A stretch of 64,000 nucleotides of DNA, taken from assembly GCA_963971575.1 (NCBI GenBank), contig OZ020616.1, forward strand, positions 13,113,575 to 13,177,574, read 5' to 3'. Position numbers and translations under genes: made by a program. Positions 22,000-33,150 of the stretch are shown piece after piece; the stretch's first letter is position 1; the number at the start of each line of letters is the position of its first letter. This DNA comes from Liopterus haemorrhoidalis. Its lineage: Eukaryota > Arthropoda > Insecta > Coleoptera > Dytiscidae. The notes beneath the pieces were generated by a model that did no database searches, was not told where the DNA came from, and was given only the letters and a program-made list of their open reading frames with translations.

Positions 22000-22302
22000 G
22001 TAGTCTGTGGTTCTATCTGTTTTCTTATTATTACCTCTTCCCATGTTCGTCGGTCTTAAATTTTCTACACCTTCGTTTAAAATTTTTCTTACTTCTCCTT
22101 TAGAAATCTAAAGAAATTAAAATGGGTAAATTATTTTACATTTCACAACAAAAAGGACACCAAAATTTACTGAAAAAATATCTACCACAAGGTCTATAAT
22201 TTCGCTTCTTTTTAATTTTGTTCCATTTTTTTCTAAAAGTTTTCCATAAGCGTTATATATGTGTTTTTTTGTATATTTATCTAATTGTTGTCTCTTACGC
22301 AT
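22000..22302 (-). pseudogene. Tc1/mariner-type transposase N-terminus with intron
   Basis: MRKRQQLDKYTKKHIYNAYG followed by KLLEKNGTKLKRSEIIDLVV is a helix-turn-helix-like start. The frame degrades after DIFS, but a GTAAAT donor (ends after 22166) and a TTTCTTTAG acceptor (about 22106) would join it to ISKGEVRKILNEGVENLRPT, which completes a plausible second helix. The catalytic region is not found. The family is uncertain: the layout resembles DD39D mariners, but no DDE residues are left to test it. Confidence 0.4.
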
Positions 22303-23515
22303 ATTTTCTGATGTTATGTTCTTATTTTGGTTGTATAAAAATATTTTTCAATTAAAAAAATAAATTGACATATAATTTAATGTCAAATATGAATTGTCAA
22401 ATGTTTTGAAAGGTGCCATTTCAGCAGTACCACCCTAAGATGATATTTTAAATAGACAACATAAAAAAAGAAATTTTCCTCTTAGTTTCGTATTACAAAT
22501 TGAGACAGATAATAATAACGTTGCTCTGGTCTTCTCAAAATAGATTGATTAACGAAATTAAAGCTTTAATTCATTTACACATTTCGTCACGTGATTTAAA
22601 GGAATTTTTTTTCAAAAAATATCCGGATTATCAGATATTCAATGAAAATTATCCGGATTATCGAATAGTCCAAATTGGTCGGATAATCCGGATTGGAAAC
22701 CTTAATGGTTAGTCTACGCCATTTGTCCGTTGGTCTGCCACAGCTACGGCTCCCTTGTGGGTTCCAATCAAGAGCCGTTTTACTGATGGACAAAGGGTTG
22801 TTCCATAAGGTATGTCCTATCCATCTCCACTTCCGCTGTTTTATACGGATGTTATGGGGCTTTGGTATTTCTCTCCCAAAGGCGTCCATTGGTAATAACG
22901 TCAGGCCAAAATATGCGTATATTTCTACGCAAGCAAGAATTGACGAACACTTGAAGATGATGGATAATGGTTCTAGAAGTTTTCTAAGTCTCACATCCGT
23001 ATAGTAAAACCGGCATGATATTAGAATTGAATATTCTAATTTTTGTGGACTTGGAATACTGCGAAGTGTTCCAAACGTTTTCAGCATACTGAAAGCATGC
23101 CTAGCTTTATTAATCCTCATTTTAACATCCTCTTCGTTGCCTCCAGATTTTCACGAGACAATGCTTCCGAGATAAGTAAAAATTTCGACGTCTTCAATAA
23201 GGTGATCGTTAATGCGGAACTTGTCTTGATCAGTGGAGCCTAATCGCATGGATTTCGTCTTTTTAATATTATTTGCGAGGCCTACCGATTGCGCCTCCTT
23301 TACGAGAGAATCTAGTATTGCACTCATGTTGTCGAAGGTGTGAGACAGAAGGCAAATGTCATCTGCATAGCTCAGATCTACCAGGTGGGAAGTTAAAGTC
23401 CAGCGAATACCGTCTACTGTTCCGATACTTCTTCTCAATACATCATCTAGGACGATGTTAAAGAGGACGGGTGACAGAGTACATCCTTGCTTAATGCCAG
23501 CGCCAACAAAAATAC

Positions 23516-24473
23516 CGAAGTACTTAATGAAAAAAATGAAAAAAAAAAGTTTTAGATGTGGAGACGACCAATTATGCAGGATGTGTCGAAGTGAAAGGAA
23601 AACAATGTAGCACCTAGTCCATCTATGGGGGCACTTTTAGGGGCCCCATAGCGTTCCGAGGCCTGAAACCGTGTCTGCGTTTGTGTGTGTGTCAAAAAAC
23701 TTTATCTACCCAAGAGTTAAGTCTAAAAAAAATATTTAACATATGATGACCAACGAGAATAAATATCGCCTTAATTTCAAACGTACTCTGACATGTAAAA
23801 ATATTTTCAGTAATTAAATAATATTGGCTACCTGCGGCCAACAACCCAAGAACGACCCTGAGACTTTCGTTTAACAAAATAGTCAAAATCTCCATTCTAT
23901 TGTTACAAGTTATTAGATTTCAAAATATAGTTCCGCTTAAAACTGAAGAAACAGTCTATACACACCTGGGTTTACCAATTTTCACTAACAAGTTTATTTC
24001 TGTGAAAATATAAAATTTGCAACGAAATGACTGTTAAAGTGAAGAAATTGAAAAGCTAATGAAATTTCAATTTCGTTTTCGTTCAAACATTTAGATCGAC
24101 ACTTAAAACTCACCGTAAAAGTATTTGAATGACGTAAACGACCCTCAAATAAAACTGTTTTCAAACTGAATTGCACTTCAACGTAATCCAGGGGAATATG
24201 AAATACATACACGAAAAAGAGAGATGGAAAATACACAATTATCCGATAAATGGGGTAAATGAAATAACAGAACCATAACAACGGATTACGAGTAAAAGCA
24301 GAGCTTCATGAAAGACGCGCCCCCAGGAAGGGGGCGGCTCGCCATCTCCCAAAACATTTTAAGGTACACAATAAGAACAGTGAGAATAGACAGAAGTCAC
24401 TTGCTTATTGTTATCGTGTAACACCTGCGATTGTGGATGAAAAGCAGTGGCATAAGCAGGTAGGGGTTGAAGG
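23516..24473. other. Gap without recognised genes
   Basis: Mixed low-complexity and decayed repeat sequence, including a GT-rich run near 23680 and a GGCGC-rich stretch near 24310-24350 that may be an eroded hAT end. No protein motif seen. Confidence 0.45.
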
Positions 24474-24660
24474 CAGAGCCGTAGGAACGGGTTGGCATTG
24501 GGGCACTTGTCAGGGGCGCAAGGTTTGATGAGGGGCGTACTTGGTCATTAAAAGCGAAGGTGAGGACCTTTTTTATTTGGATTTGGAAGGTGGGGACCTT
24601 TTTTTATTTATTCAATTTACTTCATTAGCCAAGGGCACCGAAAACATTGCTACGGTTCTG
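24474..24660. mobile_element. hAT MITE
   Basis: 187 bp. Ends CAGAGCCGTAGGAACGG and, reversed, CAGAACCGTAGCAATG. Flanked by GTTGAAGG and GTTGGAGG, one mismatch. Confidence 0.8.
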
Positions 24661-24677
24661 GTTGGAGGTGTTAGAAC

Positions 24678-25994
24678 TAGGGATGGGCGTGTGAATTAAA
24701 TTTTGTCACGATCACGCACGCTCACGAAGTCAGATTTAAAACTACACGCACGCACACGAAATCATAATTTCAAAATTTCACGCACGCGTGATTCACGGGC
24801 ACGCGAGCTTCGTGACTCACGCGTGAATCGTGACTCACGCGTGAATAGTGACACGCGTGAATTTTTTCACGTTAGAATGGCCAATCCGTGCCCATCTCTA
24901 AATTTTGTTAATAAGAAACGAGTGTTAGGAAAAGAAACGAGTTTAGGATAAGAAACGAGTGTAGGTATATAAAAGAATTATATTTCTTTAATGTTTTTCA
25001 GCAAATTAAAAAAAAAAAATAATTCTTAATAATAAAACTAAATTCTTAAAATCATCCTATTATTAAAAGATGAAAGTTATATGATGATTTCAAGAAATTT
25101 AAGATAATTTTGTTTTTTTTTTTTAATTTCATATGAGCTTCATATGTTTTTAAATGTGGCAAATTACCACGGTTAATTTTTACTAATATTTGAAAATGCA
25201 AAATAAGACGACACGTTACAAAATTATTTTTCAATTAATAAACTGGCAATAAATCCTAAGAAATTGTTGTATCTACGATTGTTATATAAACTCTATTATA
25301 TTTAACTAATTAAGTAAGCGTAAAATAGGTCTTTATGGGAAGAGTAAAAAGTAACGTATCATTATTTCGCTCTTGCCATAAACAAAATACAAATACCAAC
25401 GATACATTTTTGGGGTTTTAAACGCGTCTTCCGTGGGAAGAGGCGTCTAACCGAAGATTTTAGGTTCATGCTCATATTTCGGATAAGCGGATATGATATT
25501 TTATCCACATCCGCACGATTTAAATGATAATTTATCTGCAACCGCGGAATGACCCACGGATTTGCAGGGCTCAATTTATTTTAAGAAAAGGATACTTAAA
25601 TGAAGAATATGTTCCGTATGATCCCATCAAATCCAACTGGTTAGAGGAAAAGCGCAAACTAGTTAGAATGAGATTGTTGAGCTATCCATATCCGCTCAGA
25701 TTCATTCAAAATTAAACAAAAAATAATTCCAACGCCTGCATACAACAGAGACATGTTGTCGTCGCAGAAGGAGATACAAAATCCAGTATAGATAATGATA
25801 CAAAAATAGACAATTCTTTCTTCTTATTCCTTATATTTACTAAAATTTAAACTTCGTGAGTCACATGCGTGCAATCACGGCGTGTCACGGCAAATTTTAA
25901 ATCACGCACGAAAGAAAAATATTAATCACGTTCACTCACGATTTTACCGTGAACGGCCGTGTCACGAAGTGACACGCAAATTTCACGGCACGTG
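24678..25994. mobile_element. hAT element with CACGCGTGA subterminal repeats
   Basis: Ends TAGGGATGGGCGTGTGAA and, reversed, TAGTGATGGGCACGTGCC. Perfect GTTAGAAC duplication (24670-24677, 25995-26002). The outer 150 bp on each side are crowded with TCACGCGTGA-type palindromes. The interior is AT-rich with no clear transposase. Confidence 0.85.
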
Positions 25995-26032
25995 CCCATC
26001 ACTAGTTAGAACCCCTCCCCGAAGCCTCATTT

Positions 26033-26300
26033 TTAGAGTTTTGTAGGTATGACCCCCAAAAAACCCTTTTAACGTCACTCCTGTGTCTGTACGGCAGAAA
26101 TTATAGCCAAACGGCTTAACATAAAAGTTGAAATTTGACATGCTTATACAAATCTTTGACCCACTTATAGGTTGTTAGTTTTTCAAAAAATATTTATTTA
26201 AAAAAAAATTTATTGTGTGGTATCAAAAGAAAAGAAGTTCTTATCCTGCACCCTTTTGCCCAAAGGGGTTAAACTAAATGTGATTGAAAAGATTTTGAAA
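26033..26300 (+). repeat. RepA-related fragment, opposite orientation
   Basis: Begins GAGTTTTGTAGGTATGACC and continues through TGTCTGTACGGCAGAAATT, AGCCAAACGGCTTAACAT and TTGACATGCTTATACAA, which match the (GTCT)n end of RepA reversed. It breaks down after about 26200. No tRNA-like insert is visible. Confidence 0.65.
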
Positions 26301-27315
26301 ACTAGTATCTTTTACGACTTAATGAAGCTTTTGATAATTTTGTGTAAGGTCATATTGGGTATCACTTCAACATTACAAAATAAGTTTGTGACAACTTGAT
26401 AAAATAAAAATTCCATTTAGTTCCGCTTAAACGTTTGGAATAGCCCAGCTAACTTACATGGCGAACTTTTTATCCCAGATGCATCAAAATTGAATTTGAA
26501 ATTTTGTAGACTTATATGCCGCTTTAGGGTGTATTTGTGTGGATCCCCTGCTAATCTTGTTAACTCTGCCTGAGCTAGCGGCCTTGTGTTTGACGTTTAT
26601 AATACAGGTATATAACAAGTAATAGTTAGATTCCTTCTCGCTATTATTATCTTATTTGTCCATTACCCGAACTTGTTTCGTGAATGCGCTCGCTTACTTA
26701 ATGTTGGTTATCTTCGAATCTCTCTTTAGAATCTACAGAACTACAAAAATCATCTTTTATACGGGTTATTTGAAATCGTCATACTGGTCACTACGTGACC
26801 CTCGGATTGTACGTTCGCTATCACTGGAAATATATACTATATATACTTCTATTAGTATTTTATTCAAGTGACTTTCTGAATTTCTGTACGCTGCTCTTCA
26901 AGTGTTTTTCTAAATTTCTTTGGCCGCGCTGTTTCTTTTTCGATATGGTTGGTGAAAGATCATGAGATGTAAAATAGACTTGTTTTATGAGGGTCCGTGA
27001 ATTTTTTAAAATAATAATCTAATCCTAAAGTAGGTACCTAATTATCCTACAAAAGTTTGGTTTGCCCCAACGTGTTCAGAAAATCTTTCCGCAAACTGAA
27101 GCCTCTTTTTGAAGCTTTAAAACTTTATAATTGTTTTATAAACAAACTAAAAAACCCTCATGCGCTCTGTAGACAGTAATAGTTGATAGGCGAGGGAAAG
27201 CAGAGAAGAAGAGGGAGGGATGATTTAACAGCAAGGGGCATGCCAGCTAGTTATTACCTACTTTTATTATTTGGACGTAAGAGCTTGCCAGTTAAGATAT
27301 TACTGCACAGTAATA
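26301..27315. other. Gap without recognised genes
   Basis: AT-rich. Short frames only. No repeat ends recognised. Confidence 0.45.
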
Positions 27316-27750
27316 AATAAATAATAATAATAATTGGATCCCAACGCCTAGATAGGCGTATAAGGGGCAGAGATAGTAAGTTCTCCGTTTCTAGACCACC
27401 GGCCATAAGTATGAAAGCCACGTGGTCAGTGTGATGCTTCGATCGGTACTATTATCCCTGTATAAACAGGTACTCATTTTAAGTTTAAATACTTGAGGCA
27501 CTGAAGTACTGAGGATTATTATTTTTCTATAAGCTTTATTTTTTTTTGAGAGGCCGTCACGGCAGGACTGCGGTTTGGAGTAAGCCTTGGGAAGGTTTAC
27601 AATAGAGTTTGATGTTATGTTATGTAAATGAATAGAATGTATACCTAGTTCTGTAGAGTTTTTATAAATTTGAGATGTGTAAATAATTAACATAAGTAAA
27701 AAAAAAAAAAAAAACAATAATTTAAATGTGTAGTACTATCACTAATAATT

Positions 27751-30700
27751 TTAGAAGTTAATGTTCGTGTTTGTGAGATAGTTTGATAAAGCTGTATATA
27801 TTTCTTTTTTTGTTGTACTTAATACTATTTGAACGTTTGTAGGGAGTGATATGCCCTGCGATATTAATGTTTGTATTAAGGTGTCTTGTTCATTTCGGAA
27901 GTTGTTACATGTAAATATGAGATGGTTCGGATCTGCTGGATGGTTGCATGTTTCACAAATGTCATTATCTACTATTCTGAATCTTCTTAAATGAGTAGGG
28001 CAGCTGGTATGATTGAAACGGAGTCTACATATTTTAGTGACAGAGTGGCGAGGTAGTTTGTAGTCTGAAAACCACGGTTTTGTTTTAATTATTCCGTTGA
28101 TGTTAAACTACTCTTTTCCTTTAGTTGCTGAGAATTTTTTATATTCTTTTTCCCACTCCTTTTTAACTATTGTTTTCTCACCATTTATGTATTCCTGTGA
28201 CATGTTCGGGGGTTGTATCAGCCGACCGCTATGAATGGCCATTTTTGCTAGGTTGTCCACAGTTTCGTTGGGTTCTGTACCACAATGAGATTTTACCCAG
28301 ATCACTCGTATTTTGTTGTTTTCATTTTGTATATTATTGATGTTCGTAATAATATTATATACAATTTTGGGATGATTTGACATACCAGGTGTTCTTAATT
28401 TTGTCAATACACTTTTACTGTCAGATGCAATAATTATGTTTCTGTTGGTGAATTCCCCTCTTATTATATATTCAGTTGCCTTTAGGATAGCTAACATTTC
28501 AGCATGAAATATTGTTATATTATTTGTTATCTTAAATAACTCGGATTTTTTATTTGAGAAATCGTATACAGCTAGTCCTATGCAATCATTAGTTTTAGAT
28601 GCATCGGTAAATATTAGTAATGCGTCTGGAAATCTGTAGTTTACAGTATCTAAAAATGATTCATTTTGTGTTGCCTTGAAATCTGGGTCTATTTCTCGAT
28701 TAAGGATTGAATATCTGATCGGTGAGAGATAACAGGTGATTATTGCAGAAGTGTAAAGAGTCATGTCAGTTTGCGCATACTTGATAAAACTGTTAACTAG
28801 TGGGGGAAGGTTCCTATTGTGCCAAAACTTATTTGTCACGCACTGCTCTGCGAGTTCACTTAGCTTTGCATGTAACAGATGATCGTTGATAGAACGTTTA
28901 GAGATATAGAATTGGTCAGTTAACAGTTTTCTACGAAAGTGGAGGGGAGGTTCACAACACTCCACTAATAAAGCGTGTACTGGAGTGGATTTTAAGGCGT
29001 TAATACAAATTCTTAAAGATTTATTTTGTATTATATTCAGTTTTTTTAAGTTCGAGTTTGAGGCGGAGCCATATATCATACTTGCATAATCTATAATAGA
29101 GCGTATTTTTATTTTGTAAAATTGTAATGATATTTCGGGGTCGGCACCCCAGGATTTATGGTTAATAAAACGTAATAAGTTTATATTTTTTTCAACTTTT
29201 TTGACAATATTTTGAATATGATATTTGTATGTTAATTTTTTGTCTAATGTGATTCCTAAATACTTTACTATTGCGCTATAATTAAAGTTATACTGGCCAA
29301 TTTTGATTTTATTTTGGGTAAATTTTTGGTGGTGTCTAGTGAATACGGTGACAGTAGTTTTATCCTCTGATAATTCTAGGCCCTGATTATGCATCCATGC
29401 AGATATTGAGTTGATGGGCTCGTCCAGGGCCGCGATACTTTCCTGTAGGTTATCAGACTCCGAGTAGATGCAGAAATCGTCCGCGTATCCTATTATTCTG
29501 ATTCCTTCACTGTTCCTCTCCGGTATTACGTCTTTTATATCCGCCATATAAAGATTGAAGAGGGGTGGAGATAAGACACCCCCTTGTGGCAGTCCCTGGG
29601 AAACTTGCCTTTTAATGGCTGTACCATCTTCAATATTCAAAGTGATTTCTCTACACCGAATTAAGGAAGTGATTGATTTTAGCAAATTGGTTGGCATATT
29701 CATGCTTATTAGCTTTTCAACTAGTATTTGAATACAGACATTATCATACGCTCCTTTAATATCTATAAAAACTGTTGTAAGATAGTTGTTTTTGGATAAA
29801 TTTTTACAGATGTCGGTTGTTAATACAGACAAGCTGTCAGTGCATCCTAGACCTTTTCGAAAGCCGAAAAAATAATTTGGAATTATAAGATTATTTTCCA
29901 TCCACCATTCTAGACGTGTTTTCAGCATTCTTTCGTACGTTTTTGCAATGCATGACGAAAGGGCTATCGGTCTGTAAGAATCTGCGAGATCTGGATTTTT
30001 ATTTGGTTTAAGTAACGGAATGATGTTACATGTGTTCCAGTCTGGAACTGTATGTCCTGTTTTATAAATACGATTGAAGATATTTAACAAAATTAATTTC
30101 ATGCTAAGGGGTAGGTTGCGGATCATAGGGTAACGTATTTGATCTACGCCTGGGGATGTATTTTTAGTATTTTTAATAGCGGAATGGAGATCGTCTATTG
30201 AAAATGGTTTGTTTAGTTCGTTATTTGTTTCATTCGTGGTATTTTTATTATTTTGTTTATTATAGGTTACTGTGTCTGGACTTAACTTATGCAAAAATTG
30301 TTCTAAAACTAATTTGTTAGGAGGTTGTTTGACTGTGTTATTAAAATTAGTACCACGATCTATAGACTTAATTTTTTTCCAAATATCTCCGACAGGTGTG
30401 TCTTTAGTTAAGGTAGAAACGTACTCCTTCCAAGTGGATCTTTTTTTCAGTTTATAAAGTTTTTTTGCTTTGGCCGCTAATTTCTGACATATGAGATATT
30501 TTTCGTATGTTAGTGATTTTTGATAATTTTTAAACGCTTCCTTTCTTTGTTTTTCCGCTTCTTTACACTCTTGATCCCACCACGGTTTGGTTTTGTGGGG
30601 GTTTATTATTTTTTCTTTGGATTCGGGAATAGAGATTGAGGCTGATTCATTGATTATATTAATAAACTTGTAATAATCAGTGATATGATCAGGACTATGC

Positions 30701-31461
30701 ACATAACTCGCGGCCTTAGCCATGGCTAAACTGGTGTATAATTCCCAGTTCGCTTTATTAATATCCCATTTATATTTAGGTGTTATTTTTATTTTATCAT
30801 TGTGAAATATATTAAGATTGATAAGTATTGGGTAGTGATTCGATCCATGACCATCTTTAATTACTTCCCATGACGTCAGACTAAGAATGTTAGGGGAGCA
30901 AAAACTAACAGATTTTCTTGTATTGGGCAGTCTTATAATTGTTTCTGTGCCGTCATTCAATGTAACTAAGTTTTGTTGTTCAACTGCCTCTAAAAGTTGT
31001 TCTCCTTCTGTATCGGGTTCTGGGCATCCCCAAACCTGATGATGACTATTGAAGTCTCCACCTATTAAAACTGGGCCGTTAATTTGTCTGAAAATGTTGA
31101 GCCAGAAGTTACAGTTAAGTTTATGTTTAGGTTTGCAATATATTGAGAGAAGTGTTATTTCCAGGTTATTTAATTTAATCCGGGCTGCACTTATCTGAAT
31201 TATTTCTTTTTGATTATATGTGATATTTAGTTCTGTGTACGGTATATTATTTTGAATAAGGATAGCGCTACCGCCGTAGCCGTCTATTCTATTAGTATAA
31301 ATGGCATTATAACCTTTAAATTTTGCGGGAGATTTATCTGGATTTATCCAGGTTTCAGATATAAGAGCTACAGATATTTTTAATTTAGCTAGTAGTTGTT
31401 CTACTGATTCTTTATTTGATTTTAATGACCTCGTGTTCCACTGAATGATATTAGTAGTCAT
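27751..31461 (-). pseudogene. LINE ORF2: endonuclease, reverse transcriptase, RNase H (one TAG)
   Basis: Starts MTTNIIQWNTRSLKSNK. The APE-type endonuclease covers about 1-240 (QWNTRSL, SETWINPD, GGDFNSHHQVWG, GSNHYPI). The RT covers about 440-740, with SQGLPQGGVLSPPLFNLY and the active site GYADDFCIYS near 660. RNase H covers about 945-1075 (FTDASKTND, HAEMLAILKATE, ASDSKSVL, VIWVKSHCGTEPNETVDNLA). A TAG at 28108-28110 ends the 1,117-residue frame; the same frame then continues 118 codons to a TAA at 27751-27753 and includes CETCNHPADPNHLIFTC, the C-x2-C-x7-H-x4-C motif expected at the C-terminus. This one stop is the only visible break. Such enzymes copy LINE RNA at a nicked target. Confidence 0.9.
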
Positions 31462-31721
31462 TTTGTTTTGAATTTTTGTCAGTGTATGATGTTATCTTTT
31501 CTTCAATAATTTTTTGGATAGCTAATTCTGAATATTGTCCTGCTTCTTTAGAGTGAAATAGTTTTAAAATATCACGTACTGATTCCGTTATTAATTGTTT
31601 AATTTTTTCTAAATCGTTTTCTGTTTCATTATTGGTTGCGAAAGCTGGGCGCTGATGGCTGTTGGATGCTGTATAAAATAGTTCTTTGGGTGGTAAGTTT
31701 TGTGCCGTTTGGTTGGGGGGT

Positions 31722-32975
31722 TTAACTGTACTTTTTTTTTATTTGAGTGAAAATTCTGTGTTTGTGTTCGTTTTGGGTAGTTTTAGTTAGTGGCGGATAG
31801 TCGACTTTATTTTTGTCACTGCTGGCAGCTTCGGCGTATGAATTATAATATTTTATGTATTCTACCGTGTCTTCATATGATGTTCCATTATGTGCCATAG
31901 ATTCTTTTATTTTCTTGGCTTTGACGCGTTCAGGGCAATTTTTATCCGTAGATTTATGATTTTCATTTTTACAGTGTATACAGTACATTTTATTTCCGTC
32001 TTCACAATTTTGAAAATTATGGTTTCCTCCACAATTTTGGCATCGCTCCGTACCTTTGCACTGTTTGCTAACATGCCCTAGTCTTAGACATTTATAGCAT
32101 TGAACAACAGGGTATACATAGGGAGTAACTGGACACCGAGTGTTCCATATGTATACATATTCCGGTAGCGTTTGTCCCTCAAATTGTACTACACATGTTC
32201 CTAGTTTTTTAAAAGTTTTTTCTCCATTCATTTCTATGCGTTTAGACATCCTACGAATTAACGTTACTTTTGTTTCACAGCGGATCGCTTCTAATAGGTC
32301 TGTCTCGCTCTCATTGACGTCAATATTACGAATAACACCCTGTCGGTGTGTTAGGTAGTTTGGGATATATGCCTGTAATTCTGAATTGTTCAAAGTATTG
32401 AAGTTTTTGATTTCATTCGCTGCGCAGTAAGTTTTAAGTTCTATTCTAATTCGCGCGTAGCCGATTTGTTTTATTTCTGTAACTTCATTTTTCTTTTCGA
32501 AACTACTTTTATAAATAAGTTTGCCGATTTTCATCGGATGCATTTTTTCCCTATTTTTATTTTCCACGTATACGTAGAAGGGGCCCGGATCAGTTAGTTT
32601 GTAAATATTGTTTACACTACGATTGGAGGTTACGTTAATGTTAATGTTTTGAGTATTAGACATTTGATTAACAGGTATTTCATGCATGTTCGCGTTGGAT
32701 TTTTGCAGGTTCGAGTTGGAGTTTGTCATAGACGTACTACTGGGTTTTTCCGTGGCTGTTGTGCCCGTGATGGCTCCTTTTAGACATTCCTGCACTTTTT
32801 CTTTGTTGGCCGCTAGCTGCTTTTGTTTGGCGCCTCTCGTTTTAAAGGAAACTTTAGCCTTACCTTTACTACGGAGGGTTCTTTGTGTTTTTGGTGTATC
32901 AGAGATGTCACTACACTTATCTGATGTGTCCATGTCCTTATTCCCGTCCTCATCGTCCTGGTTTCCTCCCTCCAT
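31722..32975 (-). CDS. LINE ORF1, gag-like nucleic-acid-binding protein
   Basis: 417 residues as it stands. Residues 1-125 are low complexity and basic. From about 130, DPGPFYVYVEN and HPMKIGKLIYKSSF begin the RNA-binding region typical of I/Jockey ORF1. At about 292-350 are three zinc knuckles: CYKCLRLGHVSKQC, CQNCGGNHNFQNC and CIHCKNENHKSTDKNC. The protein would package LINE RNA into particles. The present stop at 31722 follows a run of nine A (minus strand). One base fewer or more would open a further 85 or so codons ending in a TAA at 31451-31453 that overlaps the ORF2 start (ATGACTACTAA), so the current end is probably a lesion or a sequencing error. Confidence 0.85.
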   Translation of the reverse strand: MEGGNQDDEDGNKDMDTSDKCSDISDTPKTQRTLRSKGKAKVSFKTRGAKQKQLAANKEKVQECLKGAITGTTATEKPSSTSMTNSNSNLQKSNANMHEIPVNQMSNTQNININVTSNRSVNNIYKLTDPGPFYVYVENKNREKMHPMKIGKLIYKSSFEKKNEVTEIKQIGYARIRIELKTYCAANEIKNFNTLNNSELQAYIPNYLTHRQGVIRNIDVNESETDLLEAIRCETKVTLIRRMSKRIEMNGEKTFKKLGTCVVQFEGQTLPEYVYIWNTRCPVTPYVYPVVQCYKCLRLGHVSKQCKGTERCQNCGGNHNFQNCEDGNKMYCIHCKNENHKSTDKNCPERVKAKKIKESMAHNGTSYEDTVEYIKYYNSYAEAASSDKNKVDYPPLTKTTQNEHKHRIFTQIKKKYS

Positions 32976-33150
32976 CCTGGAGGAGGATTACTGGTACACT
33001 ACACTATCACACCCACTTTATTTTATCACTATCTTTAATAATTTTAATAAGGAGGCACAATATATGCTCGAATTAACGTGCTTCACTGGTTTCACCTGTC
33101 GATATCTGATGCGACTGTATATCACCATGTATAAGCAAAGACTGCGATAA

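Larger units (their letters stand above)
20977..22512 (-). mobile_element. Tc1/mariner-superfamily element nested in the hAT
   Basis: Ends TAATCTGTCTCAATTTGTAA and, reversed, TTATCTGTCTCAATTTGTAA, with the match running on through TACGAAACTA. TA on both sides (20975-20976, 22513-22514). The end sequence recalls Stowaway-type mariners. Holds part of a transposase N-terminus with a likely intron, and a further Tc1 insertion at 21171-21741. Confidence 0.65.
20523..22704 (-). mobile_element. hAT transposon inserted in the LINE
   Basis: Ends TAGGGTTTCAAATTATCCG and, reversed, TAAGGTTTCCAATCCGG. Perfect ATGGTTAG duplication (20515-20522, 22705-22712). Ends carry many ATCCGGATAT words. A transposase dimerisation relic is at 20743-20952. 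Confidence 0.88.
20395..23515 (-). pseudogene. LINE reverse transcriptase fragment split by a hAT
   Basis: The minus strand holds the RT C-terminal half of a LINE. From 23515 down: GIKQGCTLSPVLFNIVLDD, SYADDICLLSHTFDNM (active site), EIFTYLGSIVS, one in-frame TGA, INKARHAFSMLKTFG, QRKWRWIGHTL, LDWNPQGSRSCGRPTDKWRR; then, beyond the hAT at 20523-22704, SGKTWRELRHLAQERSKCRK near 20450. Downstream frames run out at about 20395. The motif series is that of LINEs with a short C-terminal tail after RT. The 5' part is missing. At least one stop and the 2.2-kb insertion make it dead. Confidence 0.8.
27316..33150 (-). mobile_element. Nearly full-length I-clade LINE
   Basis: Minus-strand element with ORF1 (gag-like), ORF2 (endonuclease, RT, RNase H) and a 3' UTR ending in an ATT-rich tail near 27316-27335. 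The 5' UTR extends upstream of ORF1 to about 33150; neither outer boundary is proven because no clear target duplication was found. Only two lesions are seen: a frameshift in a nine-base homopolymer near 31732-31740 and a TAG at 28108-28110. Confidence 0.85.

Noticed and set aside
32686..33150. A 154-codon plus-strand ORF
   Set aside because: It is the reverse of LINE ORF1 and its 5' UTR.
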